The notes: generated by a model from the letters alone, not told the origin. A DNA stretch of 47,933 nucleotides from JAJXTN01 sp038230895 (GCA_038230895.1 JBBRMJ010000010.1:1-47933); one strand, 5' to 3'; counted from the first letter of the stretch, positions 24,377-33,710 are shown. Numbers and translations: made by a program.

Positions 24377-25465
24377 ATGAAGATAGCTATTGTTGGTCCA
24401 GCTCACCCTTACAAGGGAGGCATCGCTCAGCACACGACTGCACTAGCGCACCACCTCAAAGCCGCCGGCAACGACGTCGATATAATTTCTTGGAGCAAGC
24501 AGTACCCCTTTTTCTACCCCGGCGTCCAGTTCGTCGCCACTGACAAGCCCGAACTTCCCGTGTTCCCACACACCAAGCGGGTGCTATCATGGCGAAATCC
24601 GGCAGGCTGGCTGCGATGGGGTCGGAAGCTTCGTAAGTATGACAAAGTTATTTTCGCCTGGTATGTACCTACAATCCAAGGACCAATCTATCTCAGCATC
24701 TTAAAAGCCCTGGGCAAAAAAGGTCCAGAAACTATTTTGCTCTGCCACAACATCGTCCGTCACGGAGCTGGTGCGAATGACTTGAAGATTGTTCGCGTCG
24801 TTTTCAAACAAGCAACCCGTATTTTGGTGCACACTGATACCCAAGCCGCACTCGCAGCCGAGCTCACCAAAACACCAATCTCTGTGGCCGCCATGCCCGC
24901 TCACTTACCAGGTCATCCCGATGCCAATAGTCACCCCACAAAATTGCAAGATCATCTGTTATTCTTCGGTTTGGTACGCAAATACAAAGGCGTCGATCTC
25001 CTGATTCGGGCTTTAGCCGAGCTCCCTGGCGTCACACTCACGATTGCCGGTGAGATGTGGGGCAAACAACAGGAATCGCTGGAACTACTCATCGCAGAAC
25101 TAAAACTCGGAACACGGGTGAAACTACTGCCGGGCTATGTCGCGGCCGAGAATATTAGTGGTTTATTTCAAGCGGCTGATGCGCTCGTAATGCCATACCG
25201 TTCAGGTACCGCTTCACAAACGAGTGAGCTGGCCTTCGCCCATGGCGTGCCAGTCATTGCCACCAAAGTCGGTAGTATGCCCCAACAAATTCGTGACGGT
25301 GTCGATGGCTTACTCTGTGACCCCGACGATATAGCCGGGCTAGCAGCGTCTATCAAGCACTTTTACGAGCCCGGTGTGGCAGCAAGCCTTCGATCACGCA
25401 TACCCCGCAGTACGAGTGAGACCGACTGGCAACACTATGTCGATGTCATCACCAGCACCAAGTAG
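24377..25465 (+). CDS. GT4 family glycosyltransferase
   Basis: The 362-aa protein begins MKIAIVGPAHPYKGGIAQHT, the usual glycine-rich first loop of GT4 (GT-B fold) enzymes. The second Rossmann domain has LLFFGLVRKYKGVDLLIRAL, LTIAGEMWG, and the donor-binding ALVMPYRSGTASQTSELAFAHG followed by PVIATKVGS. The retaining-enzyme E-x7-E-like region is present in modified form around SELAFAHGVP. It transfers a sugar from a nucleotide donor in the cytosol, probably for surface glycan or glycolipid. Monocistronic by position, since the next gene has its own promoter. Confidence 0.9.
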   Translation: MKIAIVGPAHPYKGGIAQHTTALAHHLKAAGNDVDIISWSKQYPFFYPGVQFVATDKPELPVFPHTKRVLSWRNPAGWLRWGRKLRKYDKVIFAWYVPTIQGPIYLSILKALGKKGPETILLCHNIVRHGAGANDLKIVRVVFKQATRILVHTDTQAALAAELTKTPISVAAMPAHLPGHPDANSHPTKLQDHLLFFGLVRKYKGVDLLIRALAELPGVTLTIAGEMWGKQQESLELLIAELKLGTRVKLLPGYVAAENISGLFQAADALVMPYRSGTASQTSELAFAHGVPVIATKVGSMPQQIRDGVDGLLCDPDDIAGLAASIKHFYEPGVAASLRSRIPRSTSETDWQHYVDVITSTK

Positions 25466-25495
25466 TTGATATTCTGATTGCTCTACCGCTATAAT
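25466..25495 (+). promoter_or_regulatory. Promoter of the NDH-2-like gene
   Basis: TTGATA (25466-25471), an 18-nt spacer and TATAAT (25490-25495) form one of the best promoters in the window. The GTG start at 25506 lies 10 nt after the -10 box, so the leader would be at most about 4 nt. Confidence 0.7.
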
Positions 25496-25505
25496 CATAA
25501 GCATA

Positions 25506-26705
25506 GTGGGAAAGAAACAACGAATACTGATCGTCGGTGGTGGCTTTGGCGGCGTGAAAACCGCGCTTGATCTGGTTGATGACGACCGTTTTGAGGTAAC
25601 GCTACTCAGCGAAGACAGCGATTTACGCTATTACCCGACGCTGTTTCACACGGCAACCGGTGGCAAGCGGGCAAACTCGAGCATTCCATTGGCTCGCATC
25701 TTTCATGACAAGCCCATCACTATTGCCCAAGGCAGTGCGGCGGCTGTAGACCGCAAGGCAGGCACCATCACGACAGTTGATGGCCAAAGTTACGGTTATG
25801 ACAGTCTGATTATCGGCTTGGGCGTCGTGACTAATTACTTCGGCATACCTGGTCTGAGTGACTATGCCTACAGCATCAAGACCCAGGCCGAGGTGGCCCG
25901 CTTTAAAGCCCACCTGCACCAGCAACTTGTCGAAGATGAACAGCCCGATCCGCACTATGTCATCATCGGTGCCGGCCCCACTGGCATTGAGCTATCAGGT
26001 GCCTTACTTGATTATCTAAAGCGCATCATCAAAAATCACGGCCTGAAACCGCGACCGCTGCACATCGATCTGATTGAGGCCGCACCACGCCTGCTGCCAC
26101 GATTACCGCGCGACACCTCTCGAGCAGTGCTGCGTCGGCTCCGACATATTGGGATCAGATTATACCTCGCCAGCGCAGTCCAGGGTGAAACGGCCGACGA
26201 ATTGACCATTAACGGCAAGCCCCTCCGCAGTCATACCGTGGTCTGGACAGCGGGAGTCACCAATCATCCGTTCTTTGCCGCCAACCAATTCGTTCTTACC
26301 AAGCGCGGCAAGGTATCAATCGACGCCTACCTGCAGACCGAAGACAATATCTTCGTCGTCGGTGACAATGCCAATACACCGTTCAGTGGCATGGCCCAAA
26401 CGGCTCTGCGTGATGGAAAGTTTGTGGCTGGCAACATGCGGCGCAAAGCTGATGGGAAACGCTTACGCAGTTACGTTGCCAAACAGCCGATTACCATTAT
26501 TCCTGCCGGCCCACATTGGGCGGCCGTCTGTTGGGGCAAGCTCCGCATCTATGGCTGGCTGGGCTGGGTGCTGCGTGAAGCAGGCGACTTTGTCGGCTTC
26601 CATGACCTTGAACCACTGCCAGGCGCCACCCGCCAATGGCTCAGCGAATTTAGTACTCAGGATGACTGTGTGGTCTGCACCATCGCCGAAAGCCACCAAG
26701 CGTAG
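25506..26705 (+). CDS. Type II NADH dehydrogenase-like flavoprotein
   Basis: The 399-aa protein has two Rossmann dinucleotide motifs: ILIVGGGFGGVKTAL for FAD at the N-terminus and VIIGAGPTGIELSGAL for NAD(P)H near 150. The ATG-type motif FVVGDNANTPFSGMAQTALRDGK is near 280. The C-terminal WGKLRIYGWLGWVLREAGDF resembles the membrane-anchoring amphipathic helix of NDH-2. It would oxidise NADH and reduce quinone without pumping protons. Two close cysteines at the C-terminus (DDCVVCTI) are unusual. With the FAD-linked dehydrogenase upstream and the ATP synthase downstream it suggests oxygen-linked electron flow, but no quinol oxidase is seen here. Confidence 0.85.
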   Translation: MGKKQRILIVGGGFGGVKTALDLVDDDRFEVTLLSEDSDLRYYPTLFHTATGGKRANSSIPLARIFHDKPITIAQGSAAAVDRKAGTITTVDGQSYGYDSLIIGLGVVTNYFGIPGLSDYAYSIKTQAEVARFKAHLHQQLVEDEQPDPHYVIIGAGPTGIELSGALLDYLKRIIKNHGLKPRPLHIDLIEAAPRLLPRLPRDTSRAVLRRLRHIGIRLYLASAVQGETADELTINGKPLRSHTVVWTAGVTNHPFFAANQFVLTKRGKVSIDAYLQTEDNIFVVGDNANTPFSGMAQTALRDGKFVAGNMRRKADGKRLRSYVAKQPITIIPAGPHWAAVCWGKLRIYGWLGWVLREAGDFVGFHDLEPLPGATRQWLSEFSTQDDCVVCTIAESHQA

Positions 26706-26720
26706 TTCAGCCCAAGCCTG

Positions 26721-26726
26721 TACAAT
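26721..26726 (+). promoter_or_regulatory. -10 box 6 nt before the helicase start
   Basis: TACAAT (26721-26726) ends 6 nt before ATG 26733 in the 27-nt gap after the NDH-2 gene. No good -35 is visible. A leaderless transcript is predicted. Confidence 0.5.
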
Positions 26727-26732
26727 AGAGCC

Positions 26733-29700
26733 ATGTCCACGGAGTTCCAGCAACGCTACCTATCACTGAATGATGCCCAAAAACGGGCAGTCGATACCAT
26801 CGATGGACCCGTATTAGTGGTGGCCGGGCCCGGCACCGGCAAAACCGAGCTTCTGAGCCTGCGTGTCGCCAATATCTTGCAGCAAACCGATGTTGATCCC
26901 AGTAATATCCTATGCCTGACCTTCACCGACAATGCCTCCCGTAATATGCGTGACCGGCTGTCCTCGGTAATCGGCCAATCAGCCTATCATGTCGCCATTC
27001 ACACCTTCCACAGCTTTGGCAGTGAGGTCATTAGCCGCTATGCTGCTTACTTCACGAAACGACAACTCTTACAACAGATTGATGAGCTTGGTCGCTATGA
27101 GTTACTTCGAGGAATTTTTGAATCACTCCCGCATAGCAACCCACTCAGCGTCAGGCTCGGTGATGATTTTGTCCATATCAAAGACGTGCTACAGGCTATT
27201 AGTTGGTTCAAACAAAACGCATTGACGCCACCTGAGCTTCGACAGCTACTCAAACGCAATGCTTTGTTTATGAGCCAAGTAGCTGATCAACTCGCGACTG
27301 CGTTTGAGATGACGGCTTCACCGAAGCAGCTCAAAGCCTATGAAGAGCTGTTGGTCAGCATGCAAAAATTGGCCAGTGACCAACACATCTACGGCTTCCC
27401 GGATTACGCCCAGATCTGTGCCCGAGACTTGGCGAGCGCTATCGAGGCAACAGCCGCCGACGGTCGCTATGCACCAGCAATAACTGCATGGCGTAACCAA
27501 TGGTGCCAGAAGGGCAGTGATGGGAAACACCAGTTCAAGGACACTGGCCGTAATCATCGTAAATTACTGGCTGTCATAGAAGTCTACGAAGCCCTACACA
27601 CAGTAATGGCCGCCCAAGGCCTCTTCGACTTTGACGACATGATCATCGAGGTCGTGCAGGCGCTAGAGCAGGATAATGAGCTCCGGCTCAACCTCCAAGA
27701 ACGCTACCAATACATCTTGGTTGACGAATTCCAAGATACCAACAAAGCCCAGCTCCGCATGTTGAACGCGTTGGGAGATAACCCGGTATACGAAGAACGA
27801 CCCAATATCATGGCCGTCGGCGATGATGACCAAGCAATTTACGCCTTTCAAGGTGCCGATGTGTCCAATATGCTGGCTTTTGCCCAACAGTATAAACGAC
27901 CGTTGATTGTAGCGCTGACTGACAATTACCGTTCGACTGAACAAATCCTCCAAGCAAGTTTTGGTGTCGCCGAACAGATTACCGACCGCTTTGAGAGTCA
28001 GCTGACTGACACCCATAAACAGTTGAATGCTCAGACAAACTACGAGCTCAATAACCTAGCCCACACCGTCTTTACGAGCGAACTCGCACAATATGACTGG
28101 CTGGCCGAGCAGATAGCGACCGCCATCGAGCAAGGAACGGCACCAGAGGCAATCGCCGTTATCGCCCCGCGCCACCGCTATCTGGAACGGTTAATGCCGT
28201 ATCTGGGACAGCGCCACATACCAGTGGCTTATGAACGACGTGAAGATATCCTCGAAGCGCCGATTATTATGCAATTGCTTACCATGACCAGTCTCGTCGT
28301 GGCTATCGCTGATCAACGTCATGACGATAGCGATGTGCTGTTGAGCGAGGTGTTGGCCTATGACTTCTGGCAAGTGCCGACTGAGGCCCTGATGGAGCTT
28401 AGCCTGGATTGCTACAACCAACGTCGTCACTGGCTGGACGCAGCCAGTAGCAGCCAGCAGCCCTTAATCGTGGCCATCACACAGTGGTTTATGCAGCTGG
28501 CGAAGCGGGCGAAGCTCGAGCCTTTGGAGTACATACTTGACCAATTAATGGGTGGCCTGACTGACGCAGTTGATAGCGAGTCTGATGAAGTAACCCAGCC
28601 AACCAAACACTCAGTCACGCATTTCGTGTCGCCAATGCGCGAATTTTATTTTAATCCTGAAAGCTATGAGCAGAGCACGGACAGCTATCTGACCTTGCTC
28701 GGGCAATTGTCCACGCTCCGCCAACGGTTACGTGAATGGAAACCAACGACTACGTTATATGCAACCGATCTGGTAGTTTTTGCCGAGCTCCATCGAGCCG
28801 CAGGCTTAAAAGTTGTCGACACCAACCCCCATACCCAAACGACCAATGCGGTGCAGGTAATGACGGCCTATAAAGCCAAGGGCCTGGAGTTTGAGATGGT
28901 TTTTGTGACTAACGTTCAGGACGAAATTTGGGGGCCTACAGCTCGGAGTCGTTCCTCAACCATCAGCCTGCCACGCAATCTGCCATTGGCACCAGCCAGC
29001 GACGGCGACAATGACAAACTGCGACTGCTCTTCGTCGCGCTGACGCGTGCCAAACACAGCCTGCAGCTCACCAGCTACACCCATAACCTCGATAATAAAC
29101 TATCTCCTGGGCTCAGTTACATCACTGATATACCGGCGTTCGATGCGCGGCCGTCCACCAAACCGACGTCAACCAAAGCCGTCGAAATACTCAGCACTGA
29201 TTGGGTCTACCGTTTCCGACAAATCATCGCCGACAAACCAACGCTATTCGAGCCAATCCTAGCCAATTACAAACTCAGCGTCACGCACTTAAATAATTTC
29301 ACTGATGTCACGAAGGATGGTCCGCATTATTTTCTGCTGCACAACTTGCTGCGTTTTCCTCAGGCACCAACACCTGCTGCTGCCTATGGTGATGCCGTCC
29401 ATAAGACCTTGCAATGGGCTCACACCGAGCTGCGTAATAACGACTCAATTCCAGACCCTCAACAACTCCAGGATTATTTCGCCGACATGCTCCAGCGCAA
29501 GCATCTACGCAAATCTGACTTCACGAAGCTCGAGAAGCGTGGGCGCTTGGCGCTCAGCCACTATTTCGAGCAACGCGGTAAGACAATGGTCGCAAAAGAT
29601 CTTGTGGAGCGTGGCTTTAATAACGAGGGCGTTGTGATTGCTGAAGCTCGTTTGAGTGGCAAGATAGACAAATTGCACTACGAGACCCCAAGTAGTGTTC

Positions 29701-30074
29701 AGGTCATCGATTTCAAAACTGGTAGACCGGCTACCAACTGGCGGGGTAAGGCCGATTTTGAGAAATTAAAATTGCACAAGTATCGACAACAACTCTTATT
29801 CTACAAACTTTTGGTCGAGCAATCGGCCAGTTTTAGTCGCAAACTGACAGTCAGCAGTGGTGGGTTGGAATTTATCGAAGCAGCCAACGACGGAACGCTC
29901 GTCAACAACTTAGTCCTTCACTTTGATACACTCGAGCTAGAACGCTACATCAAATTAATTGGCAGCGTCTGGCGACACATTATGAACTTGGACTTTCCCG
30001 ACGTCAGTCACTACCCACAGAACTTCAAAGGCGTGCAGCAATTTGAACAAGACCTCATCGACGAGTCGGAATAG
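26733..30074 (+). CDS. UvrD-like helicase fused to a RecB-type nuclease
   Basis: This 1113-aa protein has superfamily 1 helicase motifs: Walker A AGPGTGKTE (31-39), CLTFTDNASRNMRDR (Ia), YILVDEFQDTN (about 328), GDDDQAIYAFQGAD (III), DNYRSTEQIL (IV), MTAYKAKGLEFEMVFV (V) and LLFVALTRAKHSL (VI, about 767). The C-terminus is a PD-(D/E)xK nuclease: HKTLQWAH, then GKIDKL (about 976) and IDFKTGRP (about 991). Such single-chain UvrD/RecB fusions resemble AddA or Cas4-type nuclease helicases and process DNA ends in recombinational repair. No separate AddB/RecC partner is in the window. Confidence 0.93.
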   Translation: MSTEFQQRYLSLNDAQKRAVDTIDGPVLVVAGPGTGKTELLSLRVANILQQTDVDPSNILCLTFTDNASRNMRDRLSSVIGQSAYHVAIHTFHSFGSEVISRYAAYFTKRQLLQQIDELGRYELLRGIFESLPHSNPLSVRLGDDFVHIKDVLQAISWFKQNALTPPELRQLLKRNALFMSQVADQLATAFEMTASPKQLKAYEELLVSMQKLASDQHIYGFPDYAQICARDLASAIEATAADGRYAPAITAWRNQWCQKGSDGKHQFKDTGRNHRKLLAVIEVYEALHTVMAAQGLFDFDDMIIEVVQALEQDNELRLNLQERYQYILVDEFQDTNKAQLRMLNALGDNPVYEERPNIMAVGDDDQAIYAFQGADVSNMLAFAQQYKRPLIVALTDNYRSTEQILQASFGVAEQITDRFESQLTDTHKQLNAQTNYELNNLAHTVFTSELAQYDWLAEQIATAIEQGTAPEAIAVIAPRHRYLERLMPYLGQRHIPVAYERREDILEAPIIMQLLTMTSLVVAIADQRHDDSDVLLSEVLAYDFWQVPTEALMELSLDCYNQRRHWLDAASSSQQPLIVAITQWFMQLAKRAKLEPLEYILDQLMGGLTDAVDSESDEVTQPTKHSVTHFVSPMREFYFNPESYEQSTDSYLTLLGQLSTLRQRLREWKPTTTLYATDLVVFAELHRAAGLKVVDTNPHTQTTNAVQVMTAYKAKGLEFEMVFVTNVQDEIWGPTARSRSSTISLPRNLPLAPASDGDNDKLRLLFVALTRAKHSLQLTSYTHNLDNKLSPGLSYITDIPAFDARPSTKPTSTKAVEILSTDWVYRFRQIIADKPTLFEPILANYKLSVTHLNNFTDVTKDGPHYFLLHNLLRFPQAPTPAAAYGDAVHKTLQWAHTELRNNDSIPDPQQLQDYFADMLQRKHLRKSDFTKLEKRGRLALSHYFEQRGKTMVAKDLVERGFNNEGVVIAEARLSGKIDKLHYETPSSVQVIDFKTGRPATNWRGKADFEKLKLHKYRQQLLFYKLLVEQSASFSRKLTVSSGGLEFIEAANDGTLVNNLVLHFDTLELERYIKLIGSVWRHIMNLDFPDVSHYPQNFKGVQQFEQDLIDESE

Positions 30075-30097
30075 AAAAGAGGCCCCGAAGAGCCTCT
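30075..30097 (-). terminator. Terminator of the aquaporin gene (possibly bidirectional)
   Basis: AGAGGC (78-83 of the 30000 block) pairs with GCCTCT (30092-30097) around an 8-nt loop. On the minus strand it runs into TTTTCT, 22 nt after the aquaporin stop. It also follows the helicase stop at once, but on that strand only A-rich sequence follows. Confidence 0.75.
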
Positions 30098-30118
30098 CAC
30101 AGCAAAAGTTGAAAAAGA

Positions 30119-30862
30119 CTATTTCTTCTTTTTGCTGACCGTCTTGCGCTTCGCAGCTGGCTTCTTGACGCTAGCTGAGCTACTAACACTAGGACTGCTG
30201 GTCTTCGCACTCATGCTCATGATGCCTTCGTCTGTAAACAGTAGGCTATACGCACAAAAGCCGATGACTGCACCAGCGATTGGACCAACCACATAGGATA
30301 GGAGACCCATGGTGCCGTTGAAACCCCACGCTCGGACGCCAAGCGCCAAAGCTGGATTCAGCAGGCCAATTGAGGCTGATGAAGCAGCGACGATACCGAG
30401 CATGTAGCCCAGACCGACGACAGAAGCTGTCACGGCTGTACTAAAGCGTTGGTACACTGCAGCGGCCCAGGCCATGGTGAAGACCATGGTACCAATACCT
30501 TCAGCGACCATAACACGACCGGTGAAATGACCACCGATTGGTTGCAATGGGGTGTTAACGTAATAGGTGTATAGATGGTAGACAACCCACGCACCGAGTA
30601 ATTGCACGACAATATATGTCAGCGCGTTCAGTGCAGAAATCTTGCGCACGGCCCACAGACCAAGCGTTACAGCTGGGTTCAGGTGTGCACCCGAGGTGCT
30701 GCCAAACGTGAAGACCATTAAAGCGACCGTAAGCCCGGCAGCCATTGCCACAAAGAATGGCACGCCTATAGTTGATCGTTGCACGCTTAGAACCAGGAGT
30801 GTCAAAGCTCCGGTACCTAGAAACTCCGCCACCAGAGTAGCTATCTTTCGTCTTCCAAACAT
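30119..30862 (-). CDS. Aquaporin/MIP family channel
   Basis: The roughly 247-aa protein has six membrane helices and both NPA boxes: GAHLNPAVTLG (about 58-68) and GLLNPALALGVRAW (about 175). Sequence before ATG 30862 on the minus strand includes GGAGG 8 nt upstream, so I take 30862 rather than the GTG at 30877, which lies inside the ribosome binding site. The C-terminal tail is Ser- and Lys-rich (KKPAAKRKTVSKKKK), cytosolic and positively charged. It should pass water or small neutral solutes. It stands beside MscL, so the two may serve osmotic balance, though they are divergent. Confidence 0.9.
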   Translation of the reverse strand: MFGRRKIATLVAEFLGTGALTLLVLSVQRSTIGVPFFVAMAAGLTVALMVFTFGSTSGAHLNPAVTLGLWAVRKISALNALTYIVVQLLGAWVVYHLYTYYVNTPLQPIGGHFTGRVMVAEGIGTMVFTMAWAAAVYQRFSTAVTASVVGLGYMLGIVAASSASIGLLNPALALGVRAWGFNGTMGLLSYVVGPIAGAVIGFCAYSLLFTDEGIMSMSAKTSSPSVSSSASVKKPAAKRKTVSKKKK

Positions 30863-31033
30863 TCTTGGAACCTCCACTTAGTTAATGCACTAAGCGTAAC
30901 CTGAAGTATTAGGTTTGTAAAGGGGAGGTTAGTTGAAGCCGAGCGTGGGCGGCAAACAATGCAGAATTAACAGATACCGATAAGCATAAGTGGTGCAGGA
31001 ATTAATCAGTAAATATCTGGACGTGTAAGTATC

Positions 31034-31042
31034 TGTTATACT
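31034..31042 (+). promoter_or_regulatory. Extended -10 promoter of mscL
   Basis: TG-T-TATACT (31034-31042) precedes mscL. The leader carries a GAGGAG (31055-31060), so this gene is leadered, unlike several others here. Confidence 0.55.
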
Positions 31043-31072
31043 GTGCTCATTAATTGAGGAGTGGCTAGCAAG

Positions 31073-31486
31073 ATGTTGAAAGATTTTAAGAGTTTCATAT
31101 TGCGTGGCAATACTATTGATTTAGCAGTCGCGGTTGTCATTGGTGCAGCATTTGGTTCCATTGTCACTGCGCTCGTCAAAGATCTCATCACGCCGCTGAT
31201 CGCAGCCATCGGTGGACAGCCGAATTTCTCTGGCTTGCACTTCACGATCAATCACAGCACGTTCTTGTATGGTGACTTCCTGAACGCCGTCATCGGCTTT
31301 GTAATCATTGCTGCCGTAATCTTCTTCCTGGTAGTTCAACCAGTCAACAAGATGCTGATGATTGCTGCACGCCGAAAAACTACCGACGAGCCCTCCGAGA
31401 AAAAATGTCCGGAATGCCTCAGCAAAATCCCGGTTGACGCCACCCGTTGCGCCTTCTGCACCACAACCTTGAAGAAGAGTAAATAG
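31073..31486 (+). CDS. mscL: Large-conductance mechanosensitive channel MscL
   Basis: The 137-aa protein opens MLKDFKSFILRGNTIDLAVA, followed by VIGAAFGSIVTALVKDLITP (helix 1) and GFVIIAAVIFFLVVQPVNKM (helix 2), the standard MscL layout. The C-terminus holds a zinc-ribbon-like CPECLSKIPVDATRCAFC, common in actinobacterial-type and CPR MscL. It forms a pentameric pressure-relief pore in the membrane. I prefer ATG 31073 because a GTG at 31061 directly abuts the GAGGAG. It converges with atpC, leaving 5 nt between the two genes. Confidence 0.93.
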   Translation: MLKDFKSFILRGNTIDLAVAVVIGAAFGSIVTALVKDLITPLIAAIGGQPNFSGLHFTINHSTFLYGDFLNAVIGFVIIAAVIFFLVVQPVNKMLMIAARRKTTDEPSEKKCPECLSKIPVDATRCAFCTTTLKKSK

Positions 31487-31491
31487 TAGTC

Positions 31492-31920
31492 TTAGCGTTT
31501 CTGGTGGCGACGTTTGAGGCCGGCCACTTGTAATCGTACAGCATGTCGATCCATCATGGCTTGAGCATGTTCTAGGCTGACTTGATCCTTGGCTTCGGCT
31601 TTCATCTGTTTGGCACGGTCAATCGCCGCCTGGGCATCTGCTTCGTTAATGTCATCAGCGTGGTCGGCTTCGTCGACTAAAACCCGTAATGAATTATCAG
31701 CTACGTCGATAACACCACCGTTAGTAGCGAAGAACTCACGAGCATAGTCGGGATCTTTAGGATTACGACGAACGGCGATAGCACCAGTGGTAGCAACACT
31801 GACAAGTGGCATATGGTGATCTAAGACGCCGATTTCACCCTCTAATGTCGGCAGAATGACCTCGTAGACGTCATCGTCGAACTTGGTGCCACTGAGACTA
31901 ACCAGCTGGAAGTGAAACAT
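31492..31920 (-). CDS. atpC: ATP synthase F1 subunit epsilon
   Basis: The 142-aa protein has the epsilon beta-sandwich start FHFQLVSLSGTKFDDDVYEVILPT, then GEIGVLDHHMPLVS and GGVIDVADNSLRVLVDEADH. A helical hairpin follows (NEADAQAAIDRAKQMKAEAK, about 95-140). It is the rotor subunit that links gamma to the c-ring and can inhibit hydrolysis. It is the last gene of the operon; its ATG shares one base with the atpD stop. No terminator is seen before the convergent mscL. Confidence 0.95.
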   Translation of the reverse strand: MFHFQLVSLSGTKFDDDVYEVILPTLEGEIGVLDHHMPLVSVATTGAIAVRRNPKDPDYAREFFATNGGVIDVADNSLRVLVDEADHADDINEADAQAAIDRAKQMKAEAKDQVSLEHAQAMMDRHAVRLQVAGLKRRHQKR

Positions 31921-33329
31921 TATTTCTTTGTCTCGGTCTTCACGTCAGAAATTGGGCCCTTCAGGTAGAAGGCGCTCTCTGGCTTGTCGTCGTGTTTGCC
32001 GTCGAGAATTTCTTTGAAGCCCTGTATCGTATCGGCAAGTTTGACGTATTGGCCAGGGTTATTGGTGAATTGCTCAGCCACGAAGAATGGCTGACTCAGG
32101 AAGCGCTGGATACGGCGTGCGCGGCCAACCAATTGCTTATCTTCCTCGGACAATTCTTCCATACCCAGGATAGCAATGATGTCTTGCAGATCCTTGTAAC
32201 GCTGTAAAACGCGTTGAACTTCGCGGGCGACGTTATAGTGATCTTCACCGACGATTTCCGGGTCTAGGATCGTCGAGCTAGAGTCTAATGGGTCAACGGC
32301 GGGATAGATACCAATTTCAGTGAGTGCACGACTCAGGGCTATCGTCGAGTCCAAGTGAGCGAAAGTGGTCGCTGGGGCCGGGTCAGTGAAGTCGTCAGCT
32401 GGCACATAGACAGCCTGCACGGAAGTAATCGAGCCTTCCTTCGTAGATGTAATGCGCTCCTGGAGCTGACCCATTTCCTGAGCCAAGTTTGGCTGGTAAC
32501 CCACCGCACTCGGCAAACGACCAAGAAGGGCAGAGACTTCAGCACCAGCTTGGGTGTAACGGAAAATGTTATCGATGAACAGTAGCACGTCGCTACCCTT
32601 ATCACGGAAACCTTCAGCAATCGTCAATCCAGACAGGGCAACCCGCAAACGAGCGCCTGGTGGTTCGTTCATCTGGCCGAAGACCAGCGAAGTGTTCTTG
32701 ATGACGCCCGATTCTTTCATTTCGTGGTACAGGTCATTACCCTCACGAGTTCGCTCACCGACACCGGCGAAAACTGAGTAGCCTGAGTGGAATTTAGCAA
32801 TATTATTTATTAATTCCTGAATAAGCACGGTCTTGCCGACACCAGCACCACCGAAGAGACCAACCTTACCACCCTTGGTGATAGGCGCAATCAGGTCGAT
32901 AACTTTGATACCAGTTTCCAGAATTTCCACCGTGCCGGATTGGTCGATCAATGATGGTGGCGTGCGGTGAATCGGCGCCCGCTCCTTGAAATCACCACCC
33001 TTATTATCGATCGGCTCACCAGTAACATTGAACATCCGTCCGAGGGTTTTCTCGCCAATTGGCACGCTGATAGGAGCACCAGTATCAGAAACGGTCGCGC
33101 CACGCTTCAGCCCGTCAGTCGAACCTAATGATACGGCACGGACACTCGATTCACTGAGGTGCTGGGCAACTTCCAATGTCAGCTTCTTGCCATCCAGCTC
33201 AGTTTCTAAGGCATTATAAATCCGTGGCAAACTATCTGTCGTGAATTCAATATCCACCACCACTCCCACAATCTGGGTAATCTTACCGCTTCCTGTCTTT
33301 ACTTTGTCTGTCGTCGCTGTTGCCATCAT
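31920..33329 (-). CDS. atpD: ATP synthase F1 subunit beta
   Basis: The 469-aa catalytic subunit has the P-loop GGAGVGKTVLIQELINN, GERTREGNDLYHEM (catalytic Glu), SALLGRLPSAVGYQPNLAQEMG and the FAxLDS region. A GGAG precedes two adjacent ATG codons (33329 and 33326); the second has the better spacing. It lies 6 nt after the unrecognised orf124, which separates it from atpG. Confidence 0.98.
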   Translation of the reverse strand: MMATATTDKVKTGSGKITQIVGVVVDIEFTTDSLPRIYNALETELDGKKLTLEVAQHLSESSVRAVSLGSTDGLKRGATVSDTGAPISVPIGEKTLGRMFNVTGEPIDNKGGDFKERAPIHRTPPSLIDQSGTVEILETGIKVIDLIAPITKGGKVGLFGGAGVGKTVLIQELINNIAKFHSGYSVFAGVGERTREGNDLYHEMKESGVIKNTSLVFGQMNEPPGARLRVALSGLTIAEGFRDKGSDVLLFIDNIFRYTQAGAEVSALLGRLPSAVGYQPNLAQEMGQLQERITSTKEGSITSVQAVYVPADDFTDPAPATTFAHLDSTIALSRALTEIGIYPAVDPLDSSSTILDPEIVGEDHYNVAREVQRVLQRYKDLQDIIAILGMEELSEEDKQLVGRARRIQRFLSQPFFVAEQFTNNPGQYVKLADTIQGFKEILDGKHDDKPESAFYLKGPISDVKTETKK

Positions 33330-33335
33330 ATCTCC

Positions 33336-33710
33336 TTAATCTTTATCCCAGCTGCTTGTGCGCCCGTTGGTTGCAGCTGATGTCACTAATTCTTGTTCAA
33401 CCTCACCACTCATAGCGATTGCGGCGATGGGGGCAGCTAACTCCGCTCGTAGATCCGAAACCTGCTCTATCAGGCGTCTAACGGTCTCGCCTTGTTCGGC
33501 CAACTTCTGGGCAGCTGCGTTCGCTTCATCAGCGCGACCCTGCTTATAGGCGGCGTCCACGTCGCCAACTGAAACATACGAAAGTCCTCGCGGAAAGTTG
33601 CCATAATCGATCGGCGTCTCTCGAGGATCTCCCTCTCTACCTGCGTAAGTTCGTTCTCCAAGTACTCCGCGAACTGAAAGTTCTAAGGCTTGCTTTTTTC
33701 GATTGCTCAT
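33336..33710 (-). CDS. orf124: unrecognised gene between atpG and atpD
   Basis: This 124-aa gene is inserted where atpG is normally followed directly by atpD. Its ATG overlaps the atpG stop by 4 bp (ATGA) and its TAA is 6 nt before atpD. The protein has a basic N-terminus (SNRKKQALELSVRG), a Gly/Pro-rich segment (GREGDPRETPIDYGNFPRG) and a long Ala/Glu-rich helix likely to coil (about 52-108; AYKQGRADEANAAAQKLAEQ). No membrane segment or known motif is seen. Seamless coupling at both ends argues that it is real and expressed in proportion to F1. A peripheral F1 factor is possible, but I cannot assign a function. Confidence 0.75.
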   Translation of the reverse strand: MSNRKKQALELSVRGVLGERTYAGREGDPRETPIDYGNFPRGLSYVSVGDVDAAYKQGRADEANAAAQKLAEQGETVRRLIEQVSDLRAELAAPIAAIAMSGEVEQELVTSAATNGRTSSWDKD

